From the NCBI RefSeq assembly GCF_015694425.1, contig NZ_JADQDN010000002.1:124001-188000 (forward strand): a DNA stretch of 64,000 nt. Direction: 5' to 3'. The stretch comes from Microvirga terrestris (lineage in GTDB: Bacteria > Pseudomonadota > Alphaproteobacteria > Rhizobiales > Beijerinckiaceae). The number at the start of each line of letters is the position of its first letter. The first letter of the stretch is position 1. Positions 16,236 through 25,860 of the stretch are shown here, one piece after another. The notes under the pieces are model-generated. The model saw only the letters and a list, made by a program, of their open reading frames with translations. It ran no database searches and was not told the origin of the DNA. A program made the position numbers and the translations under genes.

Positions 16236-16613
16236 CTAATAATACCCTAAAGTGGTCAAGCCTTGCTCGAATGAAATCTGAGCCTGCACACCCAGAATCT
16301 TCGCGGCCAATTCTGGGGCGCCCAGCGAACGGCGTATATCTCCGGGACGTCCAAGATCATGCACGATCCTGCCCTTGTAACGCTTAATGAGCGTGTTCCC
16401 CAGTTCAAAGACTGACGTTCCCCTCCCAATGCAGCCGTTCGTCACGGGAGTTGAAGCATCGGACTCCTCCATGGCTGCTGCGAGGAAACGTGTCACATCG
16501 GAGACACGGACGAAGTCCCGGCTCTGGCTTTCATCTCCATAGATGACCAAATCCTGGCCATCCATTGCTCGTTGCAGGAAGCTCGGACAGGAGGTTTGCT
16601 CGTTTAACTTCAA
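16236..16613 (-). pseudogene. Remnant of an NAD-dependent sugar epimerase/dehydratase (C-terminal third)
   Basis: 125 residues matching only the end of a GalE-type SDR: a linker, IYGDESQSRDFVRVSDVTRFL, a variable middle and a closing region LGAPELAAKILGVQ...FEQGL. A complete enzyme has about 310 residues with an N-terminal GxxGxxG loop; nothing in frame upstream encodes it and the adjoining DNA has stops. The gene is therefore 5'-truncated, probably by an old deletion at the edge of the locus. Confidence 0.75.
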
Positions 16614-16732
16614 GCCTGACCACTACTCGGGCTACGAGGCCCCCGCACATTAAGTAACATAGTTGCACTTCTCAAAAAGGACCCGGCACGATAAAAGGAT
16701 CGTTTGATCGTCAAGGCTGCAGACTCGAGAGA

Positions 16733-18802
16733 ATGACTAATCCGATTAAATCTTCAGAACCGGCCGATGTGCCTCCCCCCCTGAGCATCGTTATCGGTAT
16801 TCGGAACTGGGGCTTGGATCGCCTTCAAATTGCCCTAAGGTCACATCGAGCATCCGACATTCATGACCTGGAAATCGTCATTTCAGATTACGGATCAGCC
16901 AATTGCGACGATGTTTTCAGGATTGCCGAGACTTACGACTGCAAGTACATCTATAGCAAAGCTGAGGTTTGGAGCAGATCGGCCGCCCTGAATGCAGGAA
17001 TTGCGAAGGCCAGCAGCGACAATATCCTCACAACGGACGCAGACATTATCTTTGCGCCTAAATCTCACGGCATCCTGCTTGAGAACCTTCGGCAGATGCC
17101 CGATTCCGTTCAGATTATCCAATGCCGTGATCTGCCCGAAGGCTTTGGATCGGACAACCTGTCGCAATTCGACTGGCATCAGCTCTTCCAGGTTTCGTCC
17201 ATCCGCCCGCGGTGGGGCATGGGCGGATCGGCGACGTTCAAAAGGGATATCTTCGCGCGGATCCATGGCTTCGATGAGCGCATGACCGTCTGGGGCGGAG
17301 AAGACAATGATTTTGTCCAGCGTGCCCGCAGGTCAGGAGCGATCCTAAACTGGATCGGGGACCCGGAAGCCCTGATCTATCACATTTGGCATGCGCCGGA
17401 TTCGAGAGGTACGTCTTCTGCGGGTGTGAAAGTCGTCGAGAGCAATAAGAAGATCCTTCAGGAAGACCGCACGATGGTCAGAAACCTGTCACGGTCCTAT
17501 CGCAGCGCTACAAGTTCAGTTCCAACGGTATCTATTGTCATTGCGACGAAGAACCAACCGGATCTGTTGCGGGAATCGGTATCGAGTTGTCTCCGACAAA
17601 CATTCGAGGATTTCGAGATTATCGTCGTTGATGATGGATCGACCCCGGAACTGCGACCGTCACTGGACGACCTTGATGATCCGCGGCTGAAGGTGCTGCT
17701 CCTAAAGGACAGCCGAGGCCTTGCGTTTGCTAGGAATTATGCCAATGCCATGGCGCGAGGAGAGTTCATCGCCATTCACGATGACGACAACCTGATGCTG
17801 CCTCAGAGGCTCGACCGCCAGCTTAGTGCAATCGTCGACGACTGCGCGGGGTCGTACGGTGGCTACATCGATTTCGATGAAACGGGTGCGCTGACATCGA
17901 ATCCAGGGCGCACGACATTCGACTTCGCATCTATGATGTTCCGAAGCCCTCTCGCCCATGGCACTGTTCTCATCAGACGACGGGTGCTTGAGTTTTATAG
18001 GTACAACGACAATTTTGGCGCGAATTCAAGCCACGATCTGCTGACCAGGATTGCGCGAGGAGGTGTCAGCTTGGCCCATTGCGGCCGCCATGTCGTTCTT
18101 CGTCGCCGACACACACACAAGTCGGCTGAGGCGCATAGCTCCCTTCAGAAATCAGTTTCTGGAATAAGCAAAACTATGGCTCGAAGCGCCTTATCCGCAA
18201 ATCTCGATCAGCAGTATCTAAAAGCGTCGAGAGCGAACCCCGAGGCTGACATTCCCCTCTGCGATTTTATCGAAGCGGCCGGTCACCTACCATCGCGTCT
18301 AATGTCAAAGAGAATGAAGATTGAGTTTGGGGAGAACTTACCAGTTAGCCGCAATATCTCTGCGATGCTGGCGTCGATCCTCAGTGATTACCGTGAGATC
18401 AACATCGCGTTTGGCACGACCGCGCACAAAGGCATCAAAGCCGTTACGATCACGGCTCCTGATGAAGCAAGCCGAGGAAAAATCATGTCTGCACTCTCGG
18501 GAGCAGGTCCGGTTAAGGGGGTGAACGAAATCATGCTCCCGACCGTGTATCCGAATCTTACCATGCTTGAAGCCGCATTCAAAGCCAAAACCCACGCGGA
18601 GAGAGCTGACATTGATGTCGGCACCGATATCGAGGGGGTCCTGCACGTCTTGGAAAAACACAGCAGTTGCTGCTTCCTGTCTGTAAATGAAGAATCCGGA
18701 TATCGGCTAGGCCTGCCGCCGCTCGACGGACCCGTGAAGGCCCTTCTATGTGCAAAGCTCAGGCGCTTTGGCCCTAACGAGTGTCTCGACGCAGGGGAAT
18801 GA
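16733..18802 (+). CDS. Tandem GT2 glycosyltransferase (chondroitin-synthase-like)
   Basis: 689 residues. The first GT2 domain (about 15-225) carries TTDADIIF and the galactosyltransferase-type WGGEDNDFV near 187. The second GT2 (about 260-480) starts SIVIATKNQPDL and has VVDDGS and IHDDDN (DXD-like). The last 200 residues are unassigned. Two different GT-A domains on one chain suggest addition of two sugars in alternation or sequence, as in polymerising synthases. Cytoplasmic, using nucleotide sugars. Its stop overlaps the start region of the next gene, so the three genes 16733-20485 form one operon. Confidence 0.87.
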   Translation: MTNPIKSSEPADVPPPLSIVIGIRNWGLDRLQIALRSHRASDIHDLEIVISDYGSANCDDVFRIAETYDCKYIYSKAEVWSRSAALNAGIAKASSDNILTTDADIIFAPKSHGILLENLRQMPDSVQIIQCRDLPEGFGSDNLSQFDWHQLFQVSSIRPRWGMGGSATFKRDIFARIHGFDERMTVWGGEDNDFVQRARRSGAILNWIGDPEALIYHIWHAPDSRGTSSAGVKVVESNKKILQEDRTMVRNLSRSYRSATSSVPTVSIVIATKNQPDLLRESVSSCLRQTFEDFEIIVVDDGSTPELRPSLDDLDDPRLKVLLLKDSRGLAFARNYANAMARGEFIAIHDDDNLMLPQRLDRQLSAIVDDCAGSYGGYIDFDETGALTSNPGRTTFDFASMMFRSPLAHGTVLIRRRVLEFYRYNDNFGANSSHDLLTRIARGGVSLAHCGRHVVLRRRHTHKSAEAHSSLQKSVSGISKTMARSALSANLDQQYLKASRANPEADIPLCDFIEAAGHLPSRLMSKRMKIEFGENLPVSRNISAMLASILSDYREINIAFGTTAHKGIKAVTITAPDEASRGKIMSALSGAGPVKGVNEIMLPTVYPNLTMLEAAFKAKTHAERADIDVGTDIEGVLHVLEKHSSCCFLSVNEESGYRLGLPPLDGPVKALLCAKLRRFGPNECLDAGE

Positions 18803-18803
18803 T

Positions 18804-19751
18804 TTGCAGACTGAAACCGTACTCAATCCCACAGAGCGGGTTACAATCATCAAGTTCACGCCCGAACAATACGATGCATTTCCGCTGTCATCCACCGCTT
18901 GGCTGGATTGGCGCCTCATTGAGCGCAATCGGGACCGTGAAGCCGTTGCTCACGCCATCTTACTTTTTCCGTTCATATCCGGCCGACTTAGTCCGAGCCG
19001 CGGCTGTGGAATCGACGTTTCCCAACCCTTGCGGGGCTTCTTCTCGCCGCGGCATGTACTGGTTGAAGGGGTCGAGATGGCGCCGGCTCGCATACCCTCC
19101 GGCACGCGGACGGCGATCCTTTGCGACGGATCCTATCGTTCGGCAGCGGCGCTTGGCGCCTTCGAGCATGACCTAGCCATCAGGTTGAGCGAGAGTACCT
19201 ATACGACGTCGATTGGACCGCGCAATGCAATTGTGTCATCCAATTTCGGCTTGTTCGCGCGTCGCGACGGTCAGTTGAACGCCATCCTCCCGACCATTGC
19301 CGCCGCGGTCTTATTTGCGGAAGACTTGGGACTTGCCCGGCTTGTCCTACCGATCCTAGAGTTGACTGCTGTCGAAATCGATCTTTTCGCTCGCCTCACG
19401 ATGTTGCTGGCTGCCGTCAACATCGCTGTTGAAGCGCCGCTGCTTGGGGTCGGTTTCGAGGCGCTTCAGGAGTTTTTGGCGTCGCCCATCGGATTGGCGA
19501 CCTTTCTCTCTGAGCGACATCAGGATCGCATGCATCCAGAGGATCTGACCGACTTCTGGATTGCCAAGCTCCTGTCGGCACGCTCTGGCGGCGAAATTGC
19601 CGGAGAGAAGGAGGCCGCGAGGCGGCTTCGGGAGCTTCACGAGGCCGGAGCGGTTCTCTCTGATCGAGAGCGGGGCTTGATTATGCCCGACGGTAGCGAG
19701 CAGGAGCCGAGCATCGATGGCCCCACCAGTCAGCCGAAGACCGTGTCGTGA
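18804..19751 (+). CDS. Unknown protein in polysaccharide operon
   Basis: About 315 residues from a TTG at 18804 with AGGGG six bases upstream; a GTG at 18750 would overlap the previous gene by 53 bases and is less likely. I recognise no domain. It starts with a beta-rich region (VTIIKFTPEQYDAF...), has VLVEGVEMAPA and TRTAILCDGSYRS in the middle, and then a helical half with LFAEDLGLARLVLPILELTAVEIDLFARL. No signal peptide or membrane helix. It overlaps the next gene by four bases (GTGA), so it is coupled to a methyltransferase-like protein and probably has a role in glycan assembly. Confidence 0.75.
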   Translation: MQTETVLNPTERVTIIKFTPEQYDAFPLSSTAWLDWRLIERNRDREAVAHAILLFPFISGRLSPSRGCGIDVSQPLRGFFSPRHVLVEGVEMAPARIPSGTRTAILCDGSYRSAAALGAFEHDLAIRLSESTYTTSIGPRNAIVSSNFGLFARRDGQLNAILPTIAAAVLFAEDLGLARLVLPILELTAVEIDLFARLTMLLAAVNIAVEAPLLGVGFEALQEFLASPIGLATFLSERHQDRMHPEDLTDFWIAKLLSARSGGEIAGEKEAARRLRELHEAGAVLSDRERGLIMPDGSEQEPSIDGPTSQPKTVS

Positions 19752-20485
19752 CCTTGCTCAGAACGCTCAAACATCTCACACCTCTATCCGTTCGCCGATT
19801 TCTGAAGCACCGGCTGCCACCAACATTCGTGGCAACCGTCGCCACTTGGGCTCAATCTGGCAAAGCAGGAACCGGCGGACCGAAACTGGCCAACCGATCG
19901 TCGAGCCCTCGCCGCTTCGAATGCCCCATCTGCGGCACAGGGCTTCAGCCGCAGGAAGCCCAGCAACAGATCGAATGCGCGGGATGCGGATCCCGTCCAC
20001 ACCATCGCCGTTTGGCGCTGGCCATTTATGCGTCAATGAACGGGCCCGGCCCGGAAATTCTGGTGCTCGGGTCCGATAGTGTCACGAAGGCGATCTTCGA
20101 CGGAATAAGTAATATCGCCTTCGCGGAGGACCTCGATGCCGTGCGCTGGGAGGTGCCCTCGGGAGTTGATCTTTGCGTTCATTCATATCGGCTTGCCGGG
20201 AATTCTTTCCGCATGGGGAAAGTCTTGAAAGCCGCGGACGCCTTGCTGTCGCCGAAAGGCAGGCAGATCTTCGCGGTCGATGCATACTCGGGAGCGTGGG
20301 GGCCAATGAGGTGGCGGCAGCAGGACCGAGCCGTAATCCAATGGCTGCAGAAGAAAGGCTGGCCGCATTGCTCCGCATTCGAGCCGGACGCATTCTATGG
20401 GACAGGGGCGGCTCAGGCTTTCGGCTGCGCCGCTCCGGAGGATGCCGATGAACTGGTGGTCGTGCTCCCGAAAGCACGAGAGTAG
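19748..20485 (+). CDS. Zinc-ribbon protein with methyltransferase-like fold
   Basis: 245 residues, GTG start inside the previous stop. A zinc ribbon with C59, C62, C77 and C80 (CPICG...CAGCG) is followed by a region resembling the class I SAM-methyltransferase core: EILVLGSDSV as motif I, FAEDLD, then VHSYRLAGNSFRMGKVLKAADALLSPKGRQIF. The G-rich SAM loop is degenerate (LGSDS), so catalysis is uncertain. Zinc-ribbon methyltransferases are frequent in glycan clusters. Confidence 0.7.
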   Translation: MTLLRTLKHLTPLSVRRFLKHRLPPTFVATVATWAQSGKAGTGGPKLANRSSSPRRFECPICGTGLQPQEAQQQIECAGCGSRPHHRRLALAIYASMNGPGPEILVLGSDSVTKAIFDGISNIAFAEDLDAVRWEVPSGVDLCVHSYRLAGNSFRMGKVLKAADALLSPKGRQIFAVDAYSGAWGPMRWRQQDRAVIQWLQKKGWPHCSAFEPDAFYGTGAAQAFGCAAPEDADELVVVLPKARE

Positions 20486-20600
20486 AAGGTCCGTAAAGTG
20501 TAGCTTAGGCATCCTGAGAACACAGCAATAGCTTTCCTGCTTCATCAGGGTTCAAGCTGATATCTGCTTGGCCGATCAATCGTTGGGCGCACCCATTTCC

Positions 20601-22517
20601 ATGACTGTCGCAAAAAATATCAAGTACATTGTCCCATCAGCGGCTCGAGCCCTGATCAAGAAGAATTCTCCCGAGCTTGTCGAGAGGCTAGCGATCAGCT
20701 TGGACAGCATTCCCCTCTTCCTCAATGTGCGTGCCTGGCAGAGGCTATTACAGCCCAACCCTAATCAACGGCTGCACCCGCTTGCTCCCAAGATGTGGTC
20801 CGGCTTTGGCGAGAGGGCTGCAGGCGAGCTCGAGCGCTCAAAGCTGTCGGCGCAACGTGACCGCAAGGTTTTGGCCGCAACGGCTTGGGCTCTTGCGAAG
20901 TGGTATGCCTATAATGGCGACATCGGGAAGGCTCTCGAAAATCTCGTTCTCATGACCACTGCGGTTCCTCGAATCCGCCGGAACGTCTACGCCCAGCTTA
21001 TGATCGTGGAGTGCCTTCTCAAGCTCGGCCGGCCGGACGAGGCTCATGAATGGCTGCAATGGGCGTCGCGGAAAACGATTCCCAGAGCTGAACTTTACTT
21101 CTCGGCCGCCAACATCTGTCATGCACTTGCAGTCCGAAGCGGCTCTCTTTCGTCTGCCGATGCCGAGCGCCTTGCCCGGCTGAACCGGCCGTATGAGGAA
21201 GCGGGCTTCTCGAAAGTCGAAAAGCGCGATCCTAGCGCTCCGCTTACCCTCGGTAATCTGACAGTCCCTCACCCACGCGCTGTTGACGCATCAGTGAAGC
21301 TCAGCGTGCTGATGCCGGCCTATGATTGCGCCGCCACCCTGCCGATCGCCGTCGAGAGCATTCTGAACCAGACGTGGAATAATCTTGAGCTGGTGATCGT
21401 GGATGATCGAAGTCAGGACGATACATGGAATGTGATCGAGCGCCTTGCCCAAGGCGATAGCCGTATCGTTCCACTCCGGCACGAGCGGAATGGCGGCGCC
21501 TATGCAGCCCGAAACACAGCACTCGCACACGCCACTGGAGAGTATGTGACAGTTCACGACGCGGATGACTGGTCGCACCCGGAGAAGTTCGCCGCGCAGA
21601 TGCACTATGCCCTCTTGAATCCAGACGGCATCAGTACGACGATCGGCGTGCGGGTTTCTGAGGACCTTCGTTTCGACGTTAAAACCAACATGGCTGGCAT
21701 GCTCATGGAGAACACATCCTCACTGCTCCTGCGGACGCAAATCCTCGCTGATCTCGGCGGATGGGACAGGACCAGAGTCGGCGCGGACTCCGAACTCTAT
21801 GAGCGTGTCAAGACCAAGCATCGGCTGACCACGAACAAGCTCTTTCCAGCTACACCTCTGACTCTCATCCTCTTCAGCGGGTCGTCGCTGACTCAGACGA
21901 AGGCCGCAGGTATCGCAACCGTCAACTACGGTGCACGCCGGCAGTACAAGGAAGCCTACCGCTTCTGGCATGCGAGCGAGTTGGCCAAACCCGAACCGGA
22001 CCTCCGCATGACGGAGACCCGTCGGTTTCCAGCCCCGCGAATTCTGCTGGGGCAGAAGGGTGAAATTACGGACATAGACCTCGTGATCGTCGGTAACTTC
22101 GCCGAAGCTGAGCACTCGACCGAACGCCAAACCGCCCAGTGGAACGCTTTGGCCCGAGCCGGCCTCAAACTGGGGCTGGTTCATTGGCCATCCTACCGGC
22201 GGGCGGAAGCCAACATCGCCTCGCCCGTTCGCACGGCCCTTGCCATCGGGCTCGCACAGAACATCGTTCCGGGTGAGGCCGTGTCATGCACGACTGTTAT
22301 CGTACTCGGCTCCGATCTGCTCAACGACGCTCCTCATCCTTTGCCGAGCATTCGAACCGAGCGCCTGTATGTGGTGACTGAGCTTGGCCTCTCTGACGAG
22401 CAGCATGAAGCCTTCAGGCAACGCTTCGGCTGTGCTCCAGTCGTGAGCGGTGCAGATTACGCCGAGCCTGTACTGGCCGAGTTGACATCTAAGGGGTTGA
22501 GTTCGGCCCCGGCGTGA
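20601..22517 (+). CDS. GT2 glycosyltransferase with N-terminal helical-repeat region
   Basis: About 638 residues from the ATG at 20601 (a TTG at 20568 adds 11). Residues 1-230 are helical with TPR-like pairs such as LMIVECLLKLGRPDEAHEWLQ. The GT2 domain begins near 232 with LSVLMPAYDCAATLP, then VIVDDRSQDD, AARNTALAHATGEYV and HDADDW, the last being the metal-binding DXD. The C-terminal 170 residues hold a second alpha/beta region (DLVIVGNFAEAEHS). The gene at 22655-24235 on the other strand has the same plan and is a diverged paralogue. Substrate unknown. Confidence 0.85.
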   Translation: MTVAKNIKYIVPSAARALIKKNSPELVERLAISLDSIPLFLNVRAWQRLLQPNPNQRLHPLAPKMWSGFGERAAGELERSKLSAQRDRKVLAATAWALAKWYAYNGDIGKALENLVLMTTAVPRIRRNVYAQLMIVECLLKLGRPDEAHEWLQWASRKTIPRAELYFSAANICHALAVRSGSLSSADAERLARLNRPYEEAGFSKVEKRDPSAPLTLGNLTVPHPRAVDASVKLSVLMPAYDCAATLPIAVESILNQTWNNLELVIVDDRSQDDTWNVIERLAQGDSRIVPLRHERNGGAYAARNTALAHATGEYVTVHDADDWSHPEKFAAQMHYALLNPDGISTTIGVRVSEDLRFDVKTNMAGMLMENTSSLLLRTQILADLGGWDRTRVGADSELYERVKTKHRLTTNKLFPATPLTLILFSGSSLTQTKAAGIATVNYGARRQYKEAYRFWHASELAKPEPDLRMTETRRFPAPRILLGQKGEITDIDLVIVGNFAEAEHSTERQTAQWNALARAGLKLGLVHWPSYRRAEANIASPVRTALAIGLAQNIVPGEAVSCTTVIVLGSDLLNDAPHPLPSIRTERLYVVTELGLSDEQHEAFRQRFGCAPVVSGADYAEPVLAELTSKGLSSAPA

Positions 22518-22654
22518 GTCCCCGCGGATCTCAGCAGTCGATTGAAATCACCCGCACAGAAGTCGGCCCTGCCTCGTCGCTGATCGCTCAGCCAACGCCC
22601 GTGTGGAAGCGGCGTTGTTGGCGGGACCGGTCATTCATGAGCCGGGCCCGGCAC

Positions 22655-24235
22655 TCAGGAGCAATGGTCGGGCGACGGGGCGAGACTGTCCGGTATCGGA
22701 AACGGCCGCTTCTCAAGAGGAAAAGGCACGTTGAGCAAGTTCGTGGTCTCATGCCAGAGGCCGAAAGCTCTGCGATATGCGCTTCGTGCAGGACTGAAGA
22801 GGCCCAAATCGCTGTCGATCTGGAATGCCCCTCCCCCCGAGAGACTTGCGTCCGACCAGCTCACGAAGGAAAGCAGCTTGTCGATCTTCCGTATAGACCG
22901 CGAACCGAACGCCCGACTCATCCTGAGATGAAACTCCCCATCGCCTGCCGCGCGCACAGAGTCATAGTATCCTATCGTTTCTAGGACCGGCTTTCGTCGG
23001 AACATCAGCGACGAAGCATCTGGCCTGAAGTACCCGTTCAGAGCCCTGAAGCCGCGCTGTTTGGAGCAGCGAACATGATCCACCCAAGTCGCAATGATCG
23101 ACTGATCGCGCCGGAGCTCGGCAACCGCGGTAGCGATCTTCTGCGGGTGAGCCCAATCGTCGGCGTCCTGATTGGTCACGAACTCACCCGTGGCGGATAC
23201 AAGCGCCATGTTCCTGGCAACAAATACGCCCGAGTTGCGCTCTATGGACAACAGGCGAAAGCGTGGGTCGGCATCACGGAACTGCGCCACGATGCTGGCA
23301 GTGTCATCGGTGCTCGCGTCGTCCACGACGATCACCTCGAAGTCGCGGTAGGTCTGGTTGCGCAAGGATTCCAGGACATACGGAATGGTTCCTGCGCTGT
23401 TGTAGGCCGGCACCAGGACCGAGACGAATGGTCCCTGCATAGGAGGAGTGGCCGGCGCACCTTTTAGATTCTCGCAGGCGAACGGTGCACTCTCATCCTT
23501 CAACTGGATCGGTGTTAGGTCCTGTTTCGAGAGGACCGAGTTGATTGAGGCAAGCTGAAGGTCATATCGTCCGCTCCAGAAGTGGAGCTGAGCATCAAAA
23601 ATGTCTAGTTTCATTCTCGCCCTGGCGCTGCCCGCTGCGTCTCGTAGCGCCTTCTCCAAAGCGATCGCGTCTTGCTCCCAGCCTTTCTCGCGAAGATCGT
23701 GGGCGCATTTGAGGATCGTGTCGAACTGCTCCGCCGCCAGCCAAGTCCGTTGAGAGACAATCCGTTCCACCACAAACCTATGCGCATTCGATCCCATTCT
23801 TTCGGCGAAAGGGCGGACCTTGTTCAGGAACTCGGACGTGGCCATCGAATTCGGTTCGTTCAAGGCACCCTGGATGATCCCAGCAACCGCATCGAATTGC
23901 TTCAGATTGGCAGCCGCTAGAAGATAGATGTGCCGGTAGGCAAAGTCCTTCCTGTGCTCTTCCGGCATCGCTTCATATGCCTGGATGACATCATTGAATC
24001 GGTGTGCCGAGAGATAGCAATCGAGCAGTATGCGCCAGGCCCGAGCATTCTTCGTCTCCAGGTTCTCGATCTGCGCGGCCGCGGCATTGAAGTTGCCTGC
24101 GTCCATGTTCCTCCTAGCATGCTCGAGCGCAACGGTCTGGCGGCTGAAGCCGATCGTCCTAGCCCGCGACACTGTCCTTCGAAGGAGATCGATCTTTTTG
24201 AGCCGTGAGACTGTGCTTCGGAGGAAACGTTGCAT
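22655..24235 (-). CDS. GT2 glycosyltransferase with N-terminal helical repeats (paralogue)
   Basis: 526 residues: basic helical N-terminus, TPR-like repeats at about 30-170 (ARAWRILLDCYLSAHRFNDVI), and GT2 from about 270 with FVSVLVPAYNSAGTIP, VVDDAS, ARNMALVSATGEFV and NQDADDW. It ends soon after the catalytic domain, so it lacks the extra C-terminal region of the convergent paralogue. It heads into the rml genes on the same strand, starting 42 bases beyond the rmlA stop, so it is likely the last gene of that operon. Confidence 0.85.
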   Translation of the reverse strand: MQRFLRSTVSRLKKIDLLRRTVSRARTIGFSRQTVALEHARRNMDAGNFNAAAAQIENLETKNARAWRILLDCYLSAHRFNDVIQAYEAMPEEHRKDFAYRHIYLLAAANLKQFDAVAGIIQGALNEPNSMATSEFLNKVRPFAERMGSNAHRFVVERIVSQRTWLAAEQFDTILKCAHDLREKGWEQDAIALEKALRDAAGSARARMKLDIFDAQLHFWSGRYDLQLASINSVLSKQDLTPIQLKDESAPFACENLKGAPATPPMQGPFVSVLVPAYNSAGTIPYVLESLRNQTYRDFEVIVVDDASTDDTASIVAQFRDADPRFRLLSIERNSGVFVARNMALVSATGEFVTNQDADDWAHPQKIATAVAELRRDQSIIATWVDHVRCSKQRGFRALNGYFRPDASSLMFRRKPVLETIGYYDSVRAAGDGEFHLRMSRAFGSRSIRKIDKLLSFVSWSDASLSGGGAFQIDSDLGLFSPARSAYRRAFGLWHETTNLLNVPFPLEKRPFPIPDSLAPSPDHCS

Positions 24236-24277
24236 ATGGAATGGACAGCCTTCTGGTGCTGGTGTCGGAGGGTTCCG

Positions 24278-25171
24278 CTACCCGAGCAATTTGCGAGGCA
24301 AACGCTCTGCATCTTCTGCAATTCGGAGCAGATACTGACCATAAGTGCTTTTCGAAAGCGTCGATCCGAGAGACACGAGTTGAGCGCGGTCGATCCAGCC
24401 GCTCGTGAAGGCGATTTCCTCCGGACATGCGATGCGGAATCCCTGACGCTTCTCGAGCGCGCGCACGAACTCGGAGGCCTCGACCAAGCTGTCCGGCGTA
24501 CCGGTGTCTAGCCAGGCATAACCCCGGCCCATTAGCTCGACTTGGAGCTCACCCATCTCAAGATAGGCGCGGTTCACTTCCGTGATTTCGATTTCGCCGC
24601 GAGGGGAGGGCTTCAGGCGTGCGGCAATGTCGACCACCTGATGATCATAGAAATACAGCCCCGTAACGGCCCAGTTCGAGCGGGGAACCCTAGGCTTCTC
24701 TTCGATCGAAACTGCTTTGCCGTTGCTGTCGAACTCAACAACACCATACCGCTCCGGATCCGTAACATGGTATGCGAAGACGGACGCGCCGGAGGTTCGG
24801 CGTGCCGCGGAACGCAGAAGATCAGTCAATCCGTGGCCGTAATAAACGTTGTCTCCGAGAATCAGCACGGACGGCCCACCTGCTACGAAGTCAGCACCGA
24901 TAACATAGGCTTGAGCAAGCCCTTCGGGTTTTGGTTGCTCCGCATAGGACAAGCGAATACCCCACTGCTCGCCGGTACCCAAAAGCTGCTTAAACCGCGG
25001 CAGGTCATCCGGCGTGGAGATGATGAGAATATCGCGTACTCCCGCCAGCATTAAGGTTGTCAGCGGATAGTAGATCATTGGTTTGTCGTAGATCGGCAGC
25101 AACTGCTTTGACGTAACATACGTCATAGGATGCAGGCGGGTTCCGCTGCCACCGGCCAAGATGATGCCCTT
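24278..25171 (-). CDS. rfbA: Glucose-1-phosphate thymidylyltransferase RmlA/RfbA
   Basis: 297 residues from the ATG at 25171, set by AAGGAG eight bases upstream. Nucleotidyltransferase signature [18 protein letters not shown] and the [10 protein letters not shown] block are canonical, as is LGDNVYYG. It makes dTDP-glucose from glucose-1-phosphate and dTTP, the entry step to dTDP-6-deoxy sugars. It follows rfbB and rfbC in a compact operon. Confidence 0.95.
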   Translation of the reverse strand, partial: KGIILAGGSGTRLHPMTYVTSKQLLPIYDKPMIYYPLTTLMLAGVRDILIISTPDDLPRFKQLLGTGEQWGIRLSYAEQPKPEGLAQAYVIGADFVAGGPSVLILGDNVYYGHGLTDLLRSAARRTSGASVFAYHVTDPERYGVVEFDSNGKAVSIEEKPRVPRSNWAVTGLYFYDHQVVDIAARLKPSPRGEIEITEVNRAYLEMGELQVELMGRGYAWLDTGTPDSLVEASEFVRALEKRQGFRIACPEEIAFTSGWIDRAQLVSLGSTLSKSTYGQYLLRIAEDAERLPRKLLG

Positions 25172-25219
25172 CATCGCTATGCTCCTTGATATCCCTAACG
25201 TCACCGGGGCGAGCCTGAT

Positions 25220-25777
25220 CTACGGGAAGTAGACCGGAAGTTCGGCAAGCGTTGGCTGGCGGCGGTCTTTATCGGAAAGAACGGCTCGGGATGGATCGAT
25301 TGGCCACTCAATCTCGAGAGAAGGATCATCCCAGAGCAATCCATGATCATGAGCAGCAGAGTAATATGACGAAACTTTATAATGGATTTCTGTATCAGGC
25401 TCGAGTGTACAGAAGCCGTGAGCGAAGCCTATCGGCACAAACATCTGGCGGCCATTTTCCGCTGAAAGCTCAACGGCAACGTGTTTTCCATAGGTCGGAG
25501 AGGACCGCCGAATATCAACGACAACATCAAGAATAGAGCCCCGCATGACACGGATCAGCTTGGCCTGAGCAAACGGATCGGCTTGGAAGTGCAGGCCTCG
25601 CACAGTGCCTGCTGACGCGGAACGAGAACAATTGTCCTGAACGAAATCGACCGTGATGCCCGCCTCGGCAAAACGTTGCTTGTGAAAAACTTCCGAAAAA
25701 TATCCACGGCTATCGCTCAGGCGCCTTGGCGTAATCACCTTTGCATCAGGGATTTTCGTTGGCTCCACGCTCAGCAC
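25220..25777 (-). CDS. rfbC: dTDP-4-dehydrorhamnose 3,5-epimerase RmlC/RfbC
   Basis: 185 residues, GTG start preceded by GAGGA. Cupin fold with the family motifs SDSRGYFSEVF, VRGLHFQ (catalytic His) and a Tyr/Asp-containing GFAHGFCTL stretch. It converts dTDP-4-keto-6-deoxyglucose to dTDP-4-keto-rhamnose. The next enzyme, RmlD, is not encoded in this window. Confidence 0.95.
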   Translation of the reverse strand: MLSVEPTKIPDAKVITPRRLSDSRGYFSEVFHKQRFAEAGITVDFVQDNCSRSASAGTVRGLHFQADPFAQAKLIRVMRGSILDVVVDIRRSSPTYGKHVAVELSAENGRQMFVPIGFAHGFCTLEPDTEIHYKVSSYYSAAHDHGLLWDDPSLEIEWPIDPSRAVLSDKDRRQPTLAELPVYFP

Positions 25778-25860
25778 GGTTCATCCTCATTCTGTTTTGA
25801 CTGCTTCAACATGCTTGAACGGTGTCACTCGCAGTAGCCGAGTCAGCCCACATCTGCGAG

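Noticed and set aside
22514-22984. 156-codon plus-strand frame
   Set aside because: Overlaps the end of the convergent glycosyltransferase and has no family features.
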